Assembly (NCBI GenBank): GCA_033239125.1 | Contig: BSWB01000001.1 | Coordinates: 114,198,916-114,262,915 of the forward strand | Length of the DNA: 64,000 bases | Reading direction: 5' to 3' | Origin: Fagopyrum homotropicum | Taxonomy: Eukaryota > Streptophyta > Magnoliopsida > Caryophyllales > Polygonaceae | Shown: piece after piece, positions 1 to 11,583 of the stretch | Layout of the letters: the number at the start of each line of letters is the position of its first letter | Numbering within the stretch: position 1 is the stretch's first letter | Program-made: the position numbers and the translations under genes | Notes under the pieces: model-generated | Database searches by the model: none | The model's input: the letters and a program-made list of their open reading frames with translations, nothing else | What the model was told of the DNA's origin: nothing

Positions 1-1
1 G

Positions 2-1537
2 GAGAAGAAAAATGGGCAGGACAAGAACAAAAAGAGGAAGGGTAACCCCTCTTCCTCTTCATCCTCTAGAGCACCACCACCTTCCTCCCCTTCACCTCCA
101 TCATCACCTTCATCACCCGCACCTCCTAGCCCTAGAGTACCGACCATTCATGAGGATCACCTCGATGCACTCGAGAGGATCCATAAGAGGGCTGTGATAG
201 GACCTAGGTACCTTTTGTTGGAGGATCTAGCTCCTCTTAACATCATAGATGACCTTACTTGGCTCTTGGATAGAGCCGGACTTGTTGTCTTCTCGGCTAT
301 CCGAGAAGACGCTTATGAGGAGATCACGAGAGAGGTTGTGACGTCGTTTGAGCACAGCCATGTGAATAGGACCGTTTCTTTCCGTCTTATGGAAAGAAAC
401 TATGATTTTACCATCCGAAAGTTTGGAGCCTTCTTTGGGTTCCAAGAGACCTTCAATGGTCGTTTTCCTAGTGGCGTTTACGCCAAAGATTTTTAGGAGG
501 AAGTTGCTATGATTTACGCCAGCGAGGACCGCTGGCAACCAGCTGATACCAAGGCTAAGTTGATGTATCACTTAGCCTTGAAGATTGCTCACCGTGTTCT
601 TTCTGAGTGTCTCTTCCCTAGGACGGAGACACCTCAGAAGATCAAGACGGATGAGCTCTTCCTTCTGTACTCTATGTTGTATGGGCGCCCTGCTGACTGC
701 GCCACCCTCTTAGCTACTACCATGAGCAAGCTTAAGAACAAGAGGGCTGGCAATATTGGATATAGTGGGATAGTTACCCACCTTGCTAGGATGTTGGGGG
801 TATATTTTTCTGCATGCACACGCATACCAGCTGTACCCCTAGGACTCCAAGCCTTCATGACTAGACGCCTTATCTTCCCTACCCATAGAGGTCCGCCTTA
901 CGCTGCTATGCCTTGGGAGAGCAGGATGGGGAGGGGCATTGAGTGGCTCCCGGAGTACTCCATTATGGCTGGACGCCATAATTGGAAGGCGACGTTCGCA
1001 GCCATGCATGCGAACAGGATTGCAGCTCCTCCATATGTCCCACCACCGCCCGTAGTTGAGGAGGAGGAGATGAGAGACCAGTTTGAGGGAGGAGGAGGAG
1101 CAGAGCAGGAGTTTGGCACGTTTCCGGATCAGCCGGACATTGCTTCTGATGTGCCTAGACGTTCTCCACGTCCAGCTAGAGCTTCAGGTTCATCTTCTCG
1201 CCGCGCCAGCGTGAGTGAGAGACCCACCTGGATGGAGACACCTCCTGCATGGTACGGAGCTCCACCTCCATGGTCCGCACAGCAGCCACCAGCACCAGCA
1301 CCCGCACCGTCAGATGCTCTAAGGTGGTACAGTCAGGCCCCGGGATGGTATGAGCAGATGCCGGAGTGGGCTACTAGCCTTTCTGACAGAGTGGGAGCAT
1401 TGGAAATCCGAGCCGATGCTAGAGATGGACGTATGGATGACCTCGATCACATGATGAGAGACGTCTACCGCCAGCAGTTCGGGCGGCACTACGACTCCAA
1501 CTTCTCTCCATTCCCGCCTCCACCGGCACCACAGTGA
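2..1537 (+). pseudogene. Athila second ORF (post-pol), element A, one internal stop
   Basis: Open in one frame from the window edge to TGA at 1535-1537 except for TAG at 494-496, where the intact B copy has TGG (Trp); this is a G-to-A change. The product matches B's second ORF along its length: a Ser/Pro-rich N-terminus, a conserved globular part (GPRYLLLEDL, EEITREVV, VSFRLM, FGFQETF), then an acidic and Pro/Trp-rich C-terminus ending in several Pro residues. This ORF lies where Athila and Calypso elements carry an env-like ORF, and resembles what is annotated as Athila ORF-1 or putative plant transposon protein. I see no signal peptide or membrane segment, so an envelope role is not supported. 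The true N-terminus is outside the window. Confidence 0.85.
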
Positions 1538-1668
1538 CGATGATGATGACCGATAGCTTTAGCCGCTCCACCGCCATTTTGTGAGTTTCTTTTTCTTTTC
1601 CTTCTTTTTCTTTCTTTCTTTTCTTCTTTTCTCTCTTCTATTTGAACATTAGGGACAATGTTTGTTCC

Positions 1669-1678
1669 AAGTATGGGG
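1669..1678 (+). promoter_or_regulatory. Internal polypurine-tract-like site, element A
   Basis: AAGTATGGGG, followed by TGGGG, sits about 130 bases after the second ORF and 1.2 kb before the LTR. Its upstream context (AGGGACAA, then about a dozen bases, then the tract) is the same as at the true tract next to the LTR. It could prime an extra plus strand, or be an old duplication. Confidence 0.45.
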
Positions 1679-2905
1679 TGGGGTGTGACTAAAAGTTTGT
1701 AATAACTCTTACTCACTATGATTGCTTCTATTAAGACTATCTTGCATGTTCATTATATTGTTGCACGTTTCATTATTGCATTACATGTAAAAGAGTTTGA
1801 AAAACCCACAAAAATTGAAAAATTTTGAAAATTTTGTGCTTCTAAGGAATTGAGAGGATTTCTATGATAATCACTACTTGTGAATTGAGTTTGATGACAA
1901 TTGCATGCTTAAAAGAATAGTGAATTGAAAAGAAGTTGAATGAGTTGATTTTACCTCTTTTGCAAGTTTCATAATGTGATGAATGTTACCTAAATCATGT
2001 TGAGGAATTGAAGTTGAAATCACACTATAAGTTCTTATGCTTCTTGTTGAGATGATTAAGGCAATTCGATTTTTCTTTCTTCTTTCTTTGATCATTTAGC
2101 CCCTCATTGAAATATTGACCTCCTTTACCTTTCTAGGAAATTTGGAGGAGTTTAATGAAAAAGGCATATATGATGTGGGAGGGTCATGAAAGCAATGCTT
2201 TGCATTCAAAGGAATAGAAAGAAATTGTAGGTTTGGGGAAGTCAATCATGACGATGAGTAACTCGGCACCATTAACATAGCCGGGTGTTTGTGTCTTGCC
2301 AAAGTCGGATTGAGCGATATTCCTAGCGGATTATGGTATGTGCGCTAAGGGTTTGAGGCATCTCATAAAAATTGAGAAATGCCAATCTCCTAGGCTTCGG
2401 TTTTTGTGCACCTCTATCCATAACTCCAAAAGTAAAGTCGAAAAATGACAAGAAGAGAGCGAAGCTCTAAGTTGAAGGTGTTGCGGAAACCGCAAGAGAA
2501 GAAGAAAGAGTAGTTGTCCACTTTCCCGGATTCATGCACCACATTCCTTAAAGGTTCCTTCCCTTTCCACATTCTAGACCTTTTTCTTTGAAAGTCCTTA
2601 AGATCAAAAGAATGTTATATGACTTGGTGATCTAAATTGAAGTTTCTTATGATTGATTTTGATAATGTTTGAAGGTTATGATGTTTGTAAGGAAGTTTGA
2701 TTGATTCATCATTTTTCTTTACTCTTTACTCTTTGATTAAGTGTATGAAAGTCTTATAAACGATTGAAGCAAGATTTGAGAATGATCTATTGATTAGAAG
2801 GCACATTCATCAAAAAGAAGTATTGCTTTGAGAAGGTACACATATTTCATCCTAACTTTTGTTTTAAAGCTTTTGAAAGACCTTGCTTAGGGACAAGCAA
2901 GTGGC

Positions 2906-2915
2906 AAGTATGGGG
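2906..2915 (+). promoter_or_regulatory. Polypurine tract, element A
   Basis: AAGTATGGGG followed by TTATT and the LTR start TGTTAGCATG. Its position directly before the 3' LTR is that of the plus-strand primer. Confidence 0.75.
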
Positions 2916-2920
2916 TTATT

Positions 2921-4634
2921 TGTTAGCATGAAATATTGTGATATTTTAGGCACGTTTTCTAAGTCTATTTGATCCATATTGATATTCTTTGATTGAGCAT
3001 TGATACATTTGTGAGCTAGTTTGTCTATAATGTCGATATAGAGATCTACACAAGCTTTATGTTGATTATAGGAAATTGAGAGCTATTTCCGAATAGAATT
3101 GAGCAAGGATGGAGTTGATTGAGTATGTCCATGAATTGAGGACATTCCTAGGAGCTAAAGGAGTGCCAACTTGAAGGATGCACGAGGCTAAGGAAGAATC
3201 ACGTTCTTGCCCTAAACCACGCTCTAAAATACGGCCGTACTACTTTCCACGTTCAAGTCCACGGCCGTGGAACCATGGCAAGGGAAGCGTGGTTCATTCC
3301 AGCAACTTCTACGGCCGTGGAGAAGTTGGTTCAAACCGTGTTGATTTCCACGCTCTAAATTACGGCCGTGGAACCCTTCCACGACAGTGATCTTGGCGAT
3401 CTTTTTCGCCACACTTTAAGCCACGATCTCCTACGCAATTGGGCTGGGCCGAGATTTTATCTTTTACTATAAAAGGATGGACGAAGAGAGATTCTGTCAC
3501 GTTCGCACCTTCGCTTACGCATAGACGTATCTTACGCTTGCACTTGGAATTGCCCTAATTTCGCATTTGGCGGAGATTATGTTTGAGAGATTTTTGCGCT
3601 TGACATTGGGATTTCCGGATCGACGGAAGATTCGGAAGATTGTTTGCAAGAAGATTTCGCTTCTTGCTTAGGTTTGATTTAGAAGACGGATTGACATCCC
3701 GTTCTTCCTTCTTATCTAAGATTTGTGTTTGTTTGTGTTATTCCGAATCTAGTGACGATTATTGTTCTTGATTATGACTTTGAGATTGATTTGGAAGTTA
3801 TTGAAGGTTTTCGGAAGTTTTCATCTTTCATCCTTATAAATCTTGAATTTGATATCAATATGACTATTGTTGGCTAAAAACCCTTAACAATTCTAAGGTG
3901 AAGGGTTGATAGTTGTGGCTTAGATGATGATAGATCGATCGTAAACAAATTGGACCCTGAGAGTTAGAGAGAATCGACGACAACCCTAATCCACGGTCTG
4001 TTCTTGAGCTTCCACGGCCGTGGAACTCAAGAACTAGCCGTAATTTTGTGTTAAGTTACGAACTTGCTTTTACTTTAATCCAAAGTTAAAGATTTGCTTT
4101 AACTTAGTCTTGGCTTGCCTTTTCTAGGTGGTAGTGAAGCCTCAACAACCTCTACCTCGATTGTGAGTGTCACAACCTTAATCGGTTAAGTTAGTCTTGA
4201 TCCTTGGATTACAAGTTTGGGTATTTGACATTAATTCTTATCTTTAGAACCTTTCTATATTGAAGCCTCAACAACCTTTATAGAGAGTGTCTTGTAGGTG
4301 AGTCATATAAGGTTTTTGGAACTTCACCGTATGATTACCTTACATTAGCATACCTTTGCATACCTCAATTCTGTTCTTATATCATTAGTATATCTTGAAT
4401 CGATTGCCACAACTGGATTCCTGGATCTTTAGGATTTTTGTTTTCCCAATACTTGAAAAGCTTCTTATATTTACTTGCTTGATAACTTAACACTGAATTT
4501 GTTCCCCCCAAATCCCTGTGTTCGATACTCTGGAATTCTTGCTCAACTATATCGATCCGTACACTGCGGGTTCGCTTGCTTGATTTCTAGTTTTATAATT
4601 AAAGCTTATTTGCACGCACGCTAAGTGGCGAACA
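2921..4634 (+). repeat. 3' LTR of element A (A/B family)
   Basis: Starts TGTTAGCATG and ends GCGAACA, as do the B LTR and the solo LTR at 41811. TATA box TATAAAAG at 3468-3475. Upstream of it (3225-3390) is a cluster of ACGGCCGT/CCACGGCCGTGG-type palindromes. Downstream (4000-4034) is the leader hairpin. The block CCGTACACTGCGGGTTCGC, shared with the other Athila families here, is at 4557-4575. Length 1714 bp. Confidence 0.93.
4000..4034 (+). other. Leader hairpin of A LTR
   Basis: Left arm GTTCTTGAG, bulged C, TTCCACGG; right arm CCGTGGAA, then CTCAAGAAC. That is 17 pairs with one bulge and no loop, centred on CGGCCG. It lies about 530 bases after the TATA box, so it would be in the transcript leader. 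Confidence 0.75.
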
Positions 4635-5250
4635 ATCATCAACTCCGTGAAGTCCGTTGGGGCTATCGTAAGCCCAAATGGAATCACTACAAACTCGTAG
4701 TGTCCATAACGGGTACGAAATGCCATCATGTGTACATCCTGCTCCCTCACCCTCAATTGGTGATATCCTGAGCGTAAGTCAATCCGGGAGAACAATGTCT
4801 CTCCCTGTAGCTGATCAAGGAGATCATCAATACGAGGCAATGGATACTTGTTCTTGATGGTCACCTTGTTCAGCTCTCTGTAGTCAATGCATAGTCTCAA
4901 CGATTTGTCCTTCTTCCGCACGAAGAGGACAGGTGCTCCCCATGGGGATACGCTAGGGCGGATGAAGCCCTTGTCAGCCAACTCCTCGAGTTGCTTCTTC
5001 AGTTCCACCATCTTGACAGGCACCATACGATATGGAGCCTTCGAGATCAATCTCGTGCCAAGCTCCAACTCGATACTAAAGTCCAACTCCTTTGAGGCGG
5101 CAAGCTAGACAGCTCAGCAAACACGTTTGTAAACTCAGACCACTGGAATATCCTCCAATGTTGGACTCTCTCCATCCTTCATGGCATAACACCAGAAGGC
5201 GTTGCATCCCTGGGTTAACAAACTCGCTGCTCGTACAACACTGATAACAG
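4635..5250 (-). pseudogene. Reverse transcriptase (N-terminal part), element F
   Basis: Minus-strand RT of the gypsy type. Visible are the fingers and palm motifs SPWGAPVLFVRKKD and RLCIDYRELNKVTIKNKYPLP, the first catalytic Asp region (FSRIDLRSGYHQLRV) and VIPFGLTIAPTDFTELM. The sequence stops there because element A is inserted, so the catalytic YxDD box is missing. Upstream, the protease-RT linker (about 5250-5090) is open in a different frame. The shift falls near 5095, where a base is missing compared with usual sequences. The enzyme cannot be functional. Confidence 0.88.
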
Positions 5251-5256
5251 ATCCCG

Positions 5257-5650
5257 TCATCCCAAGATCCCAACCTCGGAAGACCTTATCTGACCTACCT
5301 CGGTAGAGACTGTCATAGTCCTCCTACCTACCTCTAATACAGCCCGGTTTCTACGCATCCAATCTATACCTAAAATGACTTCTTCATGCACCAATGGCAT
5401 GACAAAGAAGTCTACAAGCAACACGCGAGTCCCTAAACAAAGGGGAAAACTACGTATCTCGTGGGTACCTCTGACCCTACTAACATCAGGTAACCCTATA
5501 GTAAAGAGTATCCCTTCTATAGTAATTAAACCCTGACGCTCAACACATACATCAGAAATAAAGGAATGCATAGCACCCGTATCAAATAAAACTCTAACAG
5601 GTAAACCATGAAGCAGAATGGTACCTGTAGCAGCCTGTACAGGTGGCTCG
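5257..5650 (-). pseudogene. Aspartic protease, element F
   Basis: Retroviral-type protease on the minus strand. The catalytic motif FDTGAMHSFIS is encoded near 5590-5560, followed by the usual ILGIDWM flap and C-terminal motif. The frame runs 5650 to about 5257 and then shifts relative to the RT, so the polyprotein is broken. It lies between gag and RT, the normal gypsy order, and would cleave the gag-pol polyprotein. Confidence 0.85.
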
Positions 5651-7012
5651 TCTGCACTCCTCAGCTCAAAGAATCTACCCTGAGCTCCTTTGTTGTTAGT
5701 GGTACTCCCACCACGACCTCTACCTCTACTCGGCCTGAGAGCAGATCCCTGAGTAGGAAGATCTAGGACTCTCTGTTGTCCCTATGTCTGTTGCTGAGGT
5801 GTCCTCTGACCACCTCCCGTCACACTAGTAGGAGCAGAACCCTGCTGTGATGCAACTCCACCCTGCCTACAAAAGGCAGCTCTATGACCTGGTCTACCAC
5901 AAGTCAAACAAGTCACTAGTGGCCTCGTACACTCTGGTGGCATATGTTCAGGATCACCACAGTTGAAGCATTTCCATCCCTTCTCCGCAGTCAATGCAGA
6001 TGAGGGGTAACCCTGACATCTTTGGCTCCGCCTAGAACTTGAAGCTCCACCAATGCCACTGGTCTGCCTAGTACGCTGCCTCTTCTCAGACCGTCCTATC
6101 TGAGAAGTCCTCCTCTGACTATCCCTCTCAAGCTAATATACTGAGGCCCGATCTTGGTAATTTGTCAAGGACTCGCAATGGAATCCCACCATATAAGAGC
6201 GTGTACTCTCCCTCAGTTGACGGGAGAGCAAATTCACGTGTTGGTCCTCTACAGGTGTAGTTGGACCCAACAATGCCAACTCTGACTAGAAGCGGCTGAT
6301 GGCATCTATAATCGGCACATCCTCAAAGCCTGTCTCCATGAAGTCTTGGAGTTTCTCCCTCCTAAGAGAGGCAGGGCAGAAATGCTCCCTAATCATACTC
6401 CTCATCTGATCATAACTAGTGGCTCGACCCCGCATGGTCATCCACCACTGATGAGCGAAATTGCGGAATAGAGTTTATACTACCTCTATCCGTCAGTTCT
6501 CTGGACATTTGATAGAATCTAAGGCTGAGTCCACGTGTCCAATCCAAACCTCTGTCTCCAATCCCACCTTCTTAGAGAAATGTGTATGCCTAGCTGATGG
6601 AATGCCTTCAACCAAGTATCTAGTTGAGGCCCTCTATACTCCTCTGGAGCTCTAATAGTCTCAACAACATGTGAGTGGCTACATGGGACATCTCAGAAGA
6701 TCCCTCATGCACTAGTAGATCCAGGGCTCGTCTGCCCGCTCTAGCAGCCTCCTCTACACGCCGAATATAAGCACGAAACTCTGGTCCCCACATGAAGATA
6801 CGATCTGAGTCATCTGAATGGACCCGGTGTGACCGTTGTCTCCCATATCCACTACTCCTCGTCTGGGACGACACTCTCAACAATCTCCTCATGAACCTCA
6901 TCCACCATGGTGGATCAGCAGCGGGAACTAGTCCTTGTCCTATCATGCTCGGAGGAAGAGGAGGTCTACCTCTACCCTGGCCTACAGCAGAAGCTACTCC
7001 AATCCGAGCCAT
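5651..7012 (-). pseudogene. Gag with two CCHC zinc knuckles, element F
   Basis: Minus-strand gag starting at an ATG at 7012 (MARIGVASAV). The N-terminal 130 residues are open and Arg-rich, then a stop at 6620 interrupts. Further on, 5994-5782 encodes two CCHC knuckles: CFNCGDPEHMPPEC and CLTCGRPGHRAAFC, each with the C-x2-C-x4-H-x4-C spacing of nucleic-acid-binding nucleocapsids. The middle is decayed, with stops in all frames. This is the structural protein of the virus-like particle in intact relatives. Confidence 0.8.
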
Positions 7013-7206
7013 CTACGGGGTATGCACACCTAACTTATAAGGCTATATATATCTATGGTAGAGGTGACGACTTCTTGTACATTCTGTCCCAAAACAACAA
7101 CTTTTAAAACCAAAAATCTTTTAAAATGCCAGACCCCTTTCGGGTTCTGTTTATTTTATCTATCTGACCTAATTGCAGGTAGCAAGTGCCATTGTTTTCA
7201 ACCTAA

Positions 7207-7219
7207 GGCTCTGATACCA
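7207..7219 (-). promoter_or_regulatory. Primer binding site (initiator-Met type), element F
   Basis: The minus strand reads TGGTATCAGAGCC, the complement of the 3' end of plant initiator tRNA-Met, just after the 5' LTR end. It fixes the orientation of F. Confidence 0.9.
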
Positions 7220-7223
7220 ACTC

Positions 7224-9120
7224 TATAACACCCCGAATCAGCGGGACCCGGGATGCTACATTGGGCTAGGATCTCACCATCGATCCTAACCCGATCCTGA
7301 AAACAAGTTCACTGGACCTTAAAACATGGTACTGACAGATATAAAACAAATACATAAAACTATACATCAAAAGGGTATACAAGATCATAGCCAAGTATAA
7401 GACATCATCCTCACACAGGAGGTATACAAAACATCATCCTCACGCAGGAGGTATATATATAATATCCCCAAAATCATACCAACCTAATGTATGAGAGCCC
7501 TCAGCCTATCAGCCTGCCAGATCACTCTGCAACTCTCCTATCCTTCATGGCATTTACAACATGGTATAAAACCATTATCTAACAATTTGTATATAAGGTA
7601 ATGCATAAGCACAAGCACAAGTCATGAAAGATAAACGCATAATCATGTTGTCACACATTTACCCATTTTACCATTTTTATATAATAGTCATTCACTCAAA
7701 TCGTATATATATAGATACATGAAGCTATGTGACACGAGGGCCGTATAATCCCCGCCTCTGGACCTTCTAGCCAGTTATAAAAGTATCGGTCACACAACCC
7801 GTGTACCCTGTGGGAATGGATTGCGCCCTTCCTTTGAACCTGTCTGGCCTAATGTCAAAGAACCTCCCAGACTCCTTACAGAATGAAATGGAAAGGTTAT
7901 CACTGCCACTCAATAGGGCTATCAATAAAACATAGGTCGGTAATAATCGACATCCCATGCTATCATTTCCAGCATATAACACACACACCACTCATGCAAA
8001 CACCCAATATAAGGATGGTAGCTAAGTAATTCCTACGGACATACCTCAACCTCGTACAATTACAACCACATCAACCTCCAATCTTGAGAGGGAGACTGCC
8101 TAATAACAAGGCATAGAGATATATCAATCTCCTATCAATCAAAGGGGTCACACCTAGTCCAAGGGATCCATAGGATCATCCTCAACCTGACCTCACAACC
8201 TACTAATCCTTAAAGCCATATAGGGCATAACATGATCATAACATCATCATCACACACTCATCTATACCTAGCATGATACTACACAATCACAATAGGAAAG
8301 GAATGGACAATACCATCCATAGGTAAACCCGGAAGCAAGACACACCTACAGACCAAGAGCAAAGCAAGGCTGGAGTGTAGGGAGGCGCAGGGGCGGAAGC
8401 ACCACACGCAAGGGTGGTTGCACACCAGGCGCAGGGGTGGCCCTGAGGTGGCGCAGGGGTGGCTGGACAACAGAGGGTTCGTCTTCAACTTCTCTTCGAT
8501 CCTTCAATTGCCCTTCTTCACTTCTTCAACGACCAGTAGCCAAACACATACATATACATACATATATACATCAAACCAAGCCTATAAAGGGTGCCACAAG
8601 ATCAAATCTTGTGGAACCTAAACTTGAAAGGACGAAGAGAAGAAAGATAGGAAGAATGGAATGAAGAACTCACCAAGTTGTAACCTAAGATTAGAAGATC
8701 ACACACCACAAGCTCAAAGTTGGCTCAACACAAGCACAACAACATCCTCAAACATCATCATCAACAAACCAACATCAAATTCTATTCAAAACCCTCACAA
8801 GATCAAGGAAATCAAGATGAAGATCCAAAGAGGGAAGAAGAAGAGAAGAAGAGCGTATGGGAGAAGATGAAGCTATAAGAGAGGTGAAACCCTCATCAGA
8901 AGGTAAGAGGAGAAACATATAGAGGAAGGAAGAGGTAAAGCACGGGTCAAGAGTCAACAAAGCCGGCTGCAACGCACCACAAACCGCAAGGGCGGCTCAT
9001 GGAGGCGTAGGGACGGACCAGGCAGGCCGCAGGGGTGGACTCAGCAAACCGCAGGGGCAGTGTAGGCCAAATCCTGCACACTCAGCACTCTCTCAACATC
9101 TCAAAACTAGGGCTCTTACA
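7224..9120 (-). repeat. 5' LTR of element F
   Basis: On the minus strand it starts TGTAAGAGCCC (at 9120) and ends GGGGTGTTATA (at 7224), followed by the primer site. Length about 1.9 kb. A likely TATA (CTTTATAGG on the minus strand) is near 8590. Two clusters of a GC-rich word, seen on the plus strand as CGCAGGGGCGG or CGCAGGGGTGG, lie at 8978-9062 and 8379-8465. The open frames inside the LTR look incidental. Confidence 0.88.
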
Positions 9121-9687
9121 AAAACTACCTAAAAGAGTGCCTAATCTAGTTTCATAAATCACGTCATCACCTAAATCAATTTAAGAAGAAACATTATATT
9201 CCGAAGCTGCACATGTTAAATTTAAATATTTGTACCTTGGTTTGGTATTTGGTTTATACAAATTTATGAAATTAGGTCTTCAACATCAAGTACACAACTT
9301 GGTTAGTTACTAGGTGTTGAATACTCTGTTTAAATTCGATTTTCCGAACTCAAATGACCATATTGTAAAACCTAAAACATATTAACCAGAAATTTGAAGG
9401 ATTAATCGAAAAATTGGGATTTGACTACTAACCTCTATGTATTCGATGATAGACGATGGAGATGAAGAAATGAAACCTGTAACATTGGCGAATCAACAAG
9501 AGTAAACGGCGAAGATGCTATCCGATTCTTCAAAGCTCCGAGCGGTAACAATGGCGACAAATAGAGACGAGAAGAATTTTGAGTGTGAGAATAGGGAATT
9601 TGTGTGAGCGAGAATAAAGGTATTGAGAACTGATTGATTGAAAGAAGCCGTCATTTGGATTTGCAAAATCGTTTCTTTCATATTTTC
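9121..9687. other. Unassigned sequence between F and B
   Basis: 567 bp that matches neither neighbouring element nor any other part of the window. AT-rich, with no ORF I would support. It is presumably the locus into which F (right edge at 9120) and B (left edge at 9688) inserted. Confidence 0.6.
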
Positions 9688-11482
9688 TGTTAGCATGAAA
9701 TATTGTGATACTTTAGGCACGTTTTCTAAACGTATTTGATTCATATTGATGGTCTTTGATTGAGCTTTGTTGCATATGTGAGCTAGTATTACCTATATTG
9801 TCGATATGGATGTCTACACTAGCTTTATGTTGAAATATAGGTCATTGAGAGTCATTTCCGAACGGAATCGAGCAAAGAAGAGTTGATTGAATATGTCCAT
9901 GGATTGAGGGCATTCTTAGGAGCAAATTGGAGTTCAACTTAAGGAATGCACGAGGCTAGGGAAGAATCACGTTCTTGCCCTAAACCACGCTCTAAAATAC
10001 GGCCGTACTACAAACCACGTTTAGTTCCACGGCCGTGGAAGTATGCAAAGAGAGGCGTGATGCATTCCAGTAACTATTACGGTCGTGGAACATATGGTCC
10101 AAACCGTGACACATTCCACGCTCTAAATTACGGTCGTGGAATCTTCCACGACCGTGATCTTGGCGATCTTTTTCGCCACACTTTGAAGCCACGATCTTTT
10201 GAAGATTGGGCCGGGCCGATATTTTATCTTGCCCTATAAAAAGACGGACAAAGCAAGATTCCATCAAGCCCGCTTACACCACGCTTACATGGTCGCTTAG
10301 GGATTTTTGGGAATCCACGCTTCATCTCCGCTTAGAGAATTTTAACGCCCGCATTAGCCCTCGCTTGGAAGCATTGACATCTCGTTGGAGATTGAAGTTC
10401 GCATTTGGGAATTGCCCTAATCTCGCACCTTTGGTGGAGATTGCTGTTGAGATCTCCGGATTTGCGGAAGATCGAAGCTTTTGGAAGATTGTTGCAAGAA
10501 GACCTCTCTTCTTGTTTAGGTTTGATTTGGAAAACGGATTGACATCCCGTTTCCCCTTCTTTCCTAAGATTGTGATTGTTTGCTTTATTCTGCATCCATT
10601 AACAATATTTGTTCTTGGTTGTGACTTTGAGATTGGTTTGAAGATTATTGAAAGTTTTCGGAAGTTTTCATCTTTCTATCTTTTAATTCTTGAATTTGAT
10701 ATCAACATGACTGTTATTGGCTAAAAACCCTTAACAATTCTAAGGTGAAGGGTTGATAGTTGTGGCTTAGATGATGATAGATCGATCGTAAACAGATTAG
10801 ACACTGAGAGTTAGAGAGAATCGTCGACAAACCCCAAATTACGGTTTGTTCTTGAGTTCCACGGCCGTGGAGTCTCAAGATCTGCCCGTAATTTCCCTTA
10901 AGTTTACGAACCTGCTTTTACTTTAATCCAAAGTTAGAGATTTGCTTGAACTTAGTTTAGACTTGCCTTTTCTAGGTGGTAGTGAAGCCTCAACAACCTC
11001 TACCTCGATTGTGAGTGTCATAACCGTAATCGGCTAAGTTAGTCTTGATCCTTGGATTACAAGTTTGGGTATTTGACATTGATTCTTACCTTTAGAACCT
11101 TTCTATATTGAGCCTCAACAACCTGTATAGAGAGTGTCTTGTAGGTGAGTCATATAAGGTTTTTGGAACTTCACCGTACGATTACCTTACATTAGCATAC
11201 CTTTGCATATCTCAACTCTGTCTTTATATCATTAGTATATCTTGAATCAATTGCCACAGCTGGATACTTGGATCTTTAGGATTGTTGTTTTCCCAATATT
11301 TGCAAAACTCTCATATTTACTCGCTTGATAACCTGCAATTGAATTTGTTCCCACCCAAATCCCTGTGTTCGATACTCTGGAATTCTTGCTTAGCTACGTC
11401 GATCCGTACACTGCGGGTTCGCTTGCTTGATTCTAGTTTTATAAATTTAAAACTTATTTGCACACACCTCTAGGGGCGAACA
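9688..11482 (+). repeat. 5' LTR of element B
   Basis: TGTTAGCATG to GCGAACA, 1795 bp. U3 carries a cluster of ACGGCCGT, ACGGTCGT and CCACGGCCGTGG palindromes at 9995-10165. TATAAAAA is at 10235-10242, a leader hairpin at 10836-10894, paired CCTCAACAACCT repeats near 10988 and 11114, and the shared block CCGTACACTGCGGGTTCGC at 11404-11422. Confidence 0.95.
10836..10894 (+). other. Leader hairpin of B 5' LTR
   Basis: A 59-base near-palindrome. Outer arms AAATTACGG and CCGTAATTT, middle arms TCTTGAG and CTCAAGA, inner arms TCCACGG and CCGTGGA, with matched 5-base and 1-2-base interior loops. The 3' LTR copy is at 22387-22445, the solo LTR copy at 42935-42992 and the A copy at 4000-4034. Confidence 0.8.
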
Positions 11483-11488
11483 AGTTTT

Positions 11489-11504
11489 TGGCGCCGTTGC
11501 CGGG
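11489..11504 (+). promoter_or_regulatory. Primer binding site (tRNA-Asp type), element B
   Basis: TGGCGCCGTTGCCGGG six bases after the LTR end, the usual Athila primer site. It is followed at 11513-11527 by two overlapping perfect palindromes, TTCGGCCGAA and CCGAATTCGG. Confidence 0.93.
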
Positions 11505-11583
11505 TATTTGGTTTCGGCCGAATTCGGTAGCCGGTTGTCAAGCTTGGTAACTTGCTCTCGTTATTTGATATTACTTTGAGTGT

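Larger units (their letters stand above)
1538..2920 (+). other. 3' noncoding region of element A
   Basis: About 1.4 kb without a supported gene. It holds a pyrimidine-rich run (about 1585-1640), a polypurine-tract-like site at 1669, AT-rich sequence, and a block at about 1985-2115 that reappears in B and, more diverged, in D3. The final polypurine tract precedes the LTR. Confidence 0.8.
1..4634 (+). mobile_element. Athila-type LTR retrotransposon A, 3' part only
   Basis: The 3' end of a Ty3/gypsy Athila-lineage element of the same family as element B: second ORF, long 3' noncoding region, polypurine tract and 3' LTR. Its 5' LTR, gag and pol lie left of the window. It ends in GCGAACA at 4634, where the sequence switches to the reverse transcriptase of element F on the other strand, so A inserted into F. 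The insertion duplication should be ATCAT (4635-4639); the partner copy is outside the window. Confidence 0.93.
4635..9120 (-). mobile_element. Chromovirus-like Ty3/gypsy element F, 5' half
   Basis: Read on the minus strand from 9120 leftward: 5' LTR (9120-7224), primer site for initiator-Met tRNA, gag with two zinc knuckles, protease, and the first part of RT, cut at 4635 by element A. The RT motifs (SPWGAPVLFVRKKD, CIDYRELNK, RIDLRSGYHQ) and the LTR form (TGTAAGAGCC to GGGTGTTATA) fit the Tekay/Del type, but a phylogeny was not possible. RNase H, integrase and the 3' LTR must lie left of the window. Confidence 0.88.

Noticed and set aside
9493..9744. Minus-strand ORF reaching from 9121-9687 into the B LTR
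   Set aside because: It crosses the insertion boundary at 9688, so it cannot be an ancestral gene, and it has no domain.
9995..10165. Palindrome clusters as a CRISPR array or tandem satellite
   Set aside because: Spacing is irregular, the words vary, and the host is a plant; they are dispersed motifs within the LTR.
10206..10724. 172-residue ORF inside both B LTRs (also 21757-22275)
   Set aside because: It is open in both B LTRs only because they are recent copies. The A LTR and the solo LTR of the same family do not keep it open, and it overlaps the TATA and leader.
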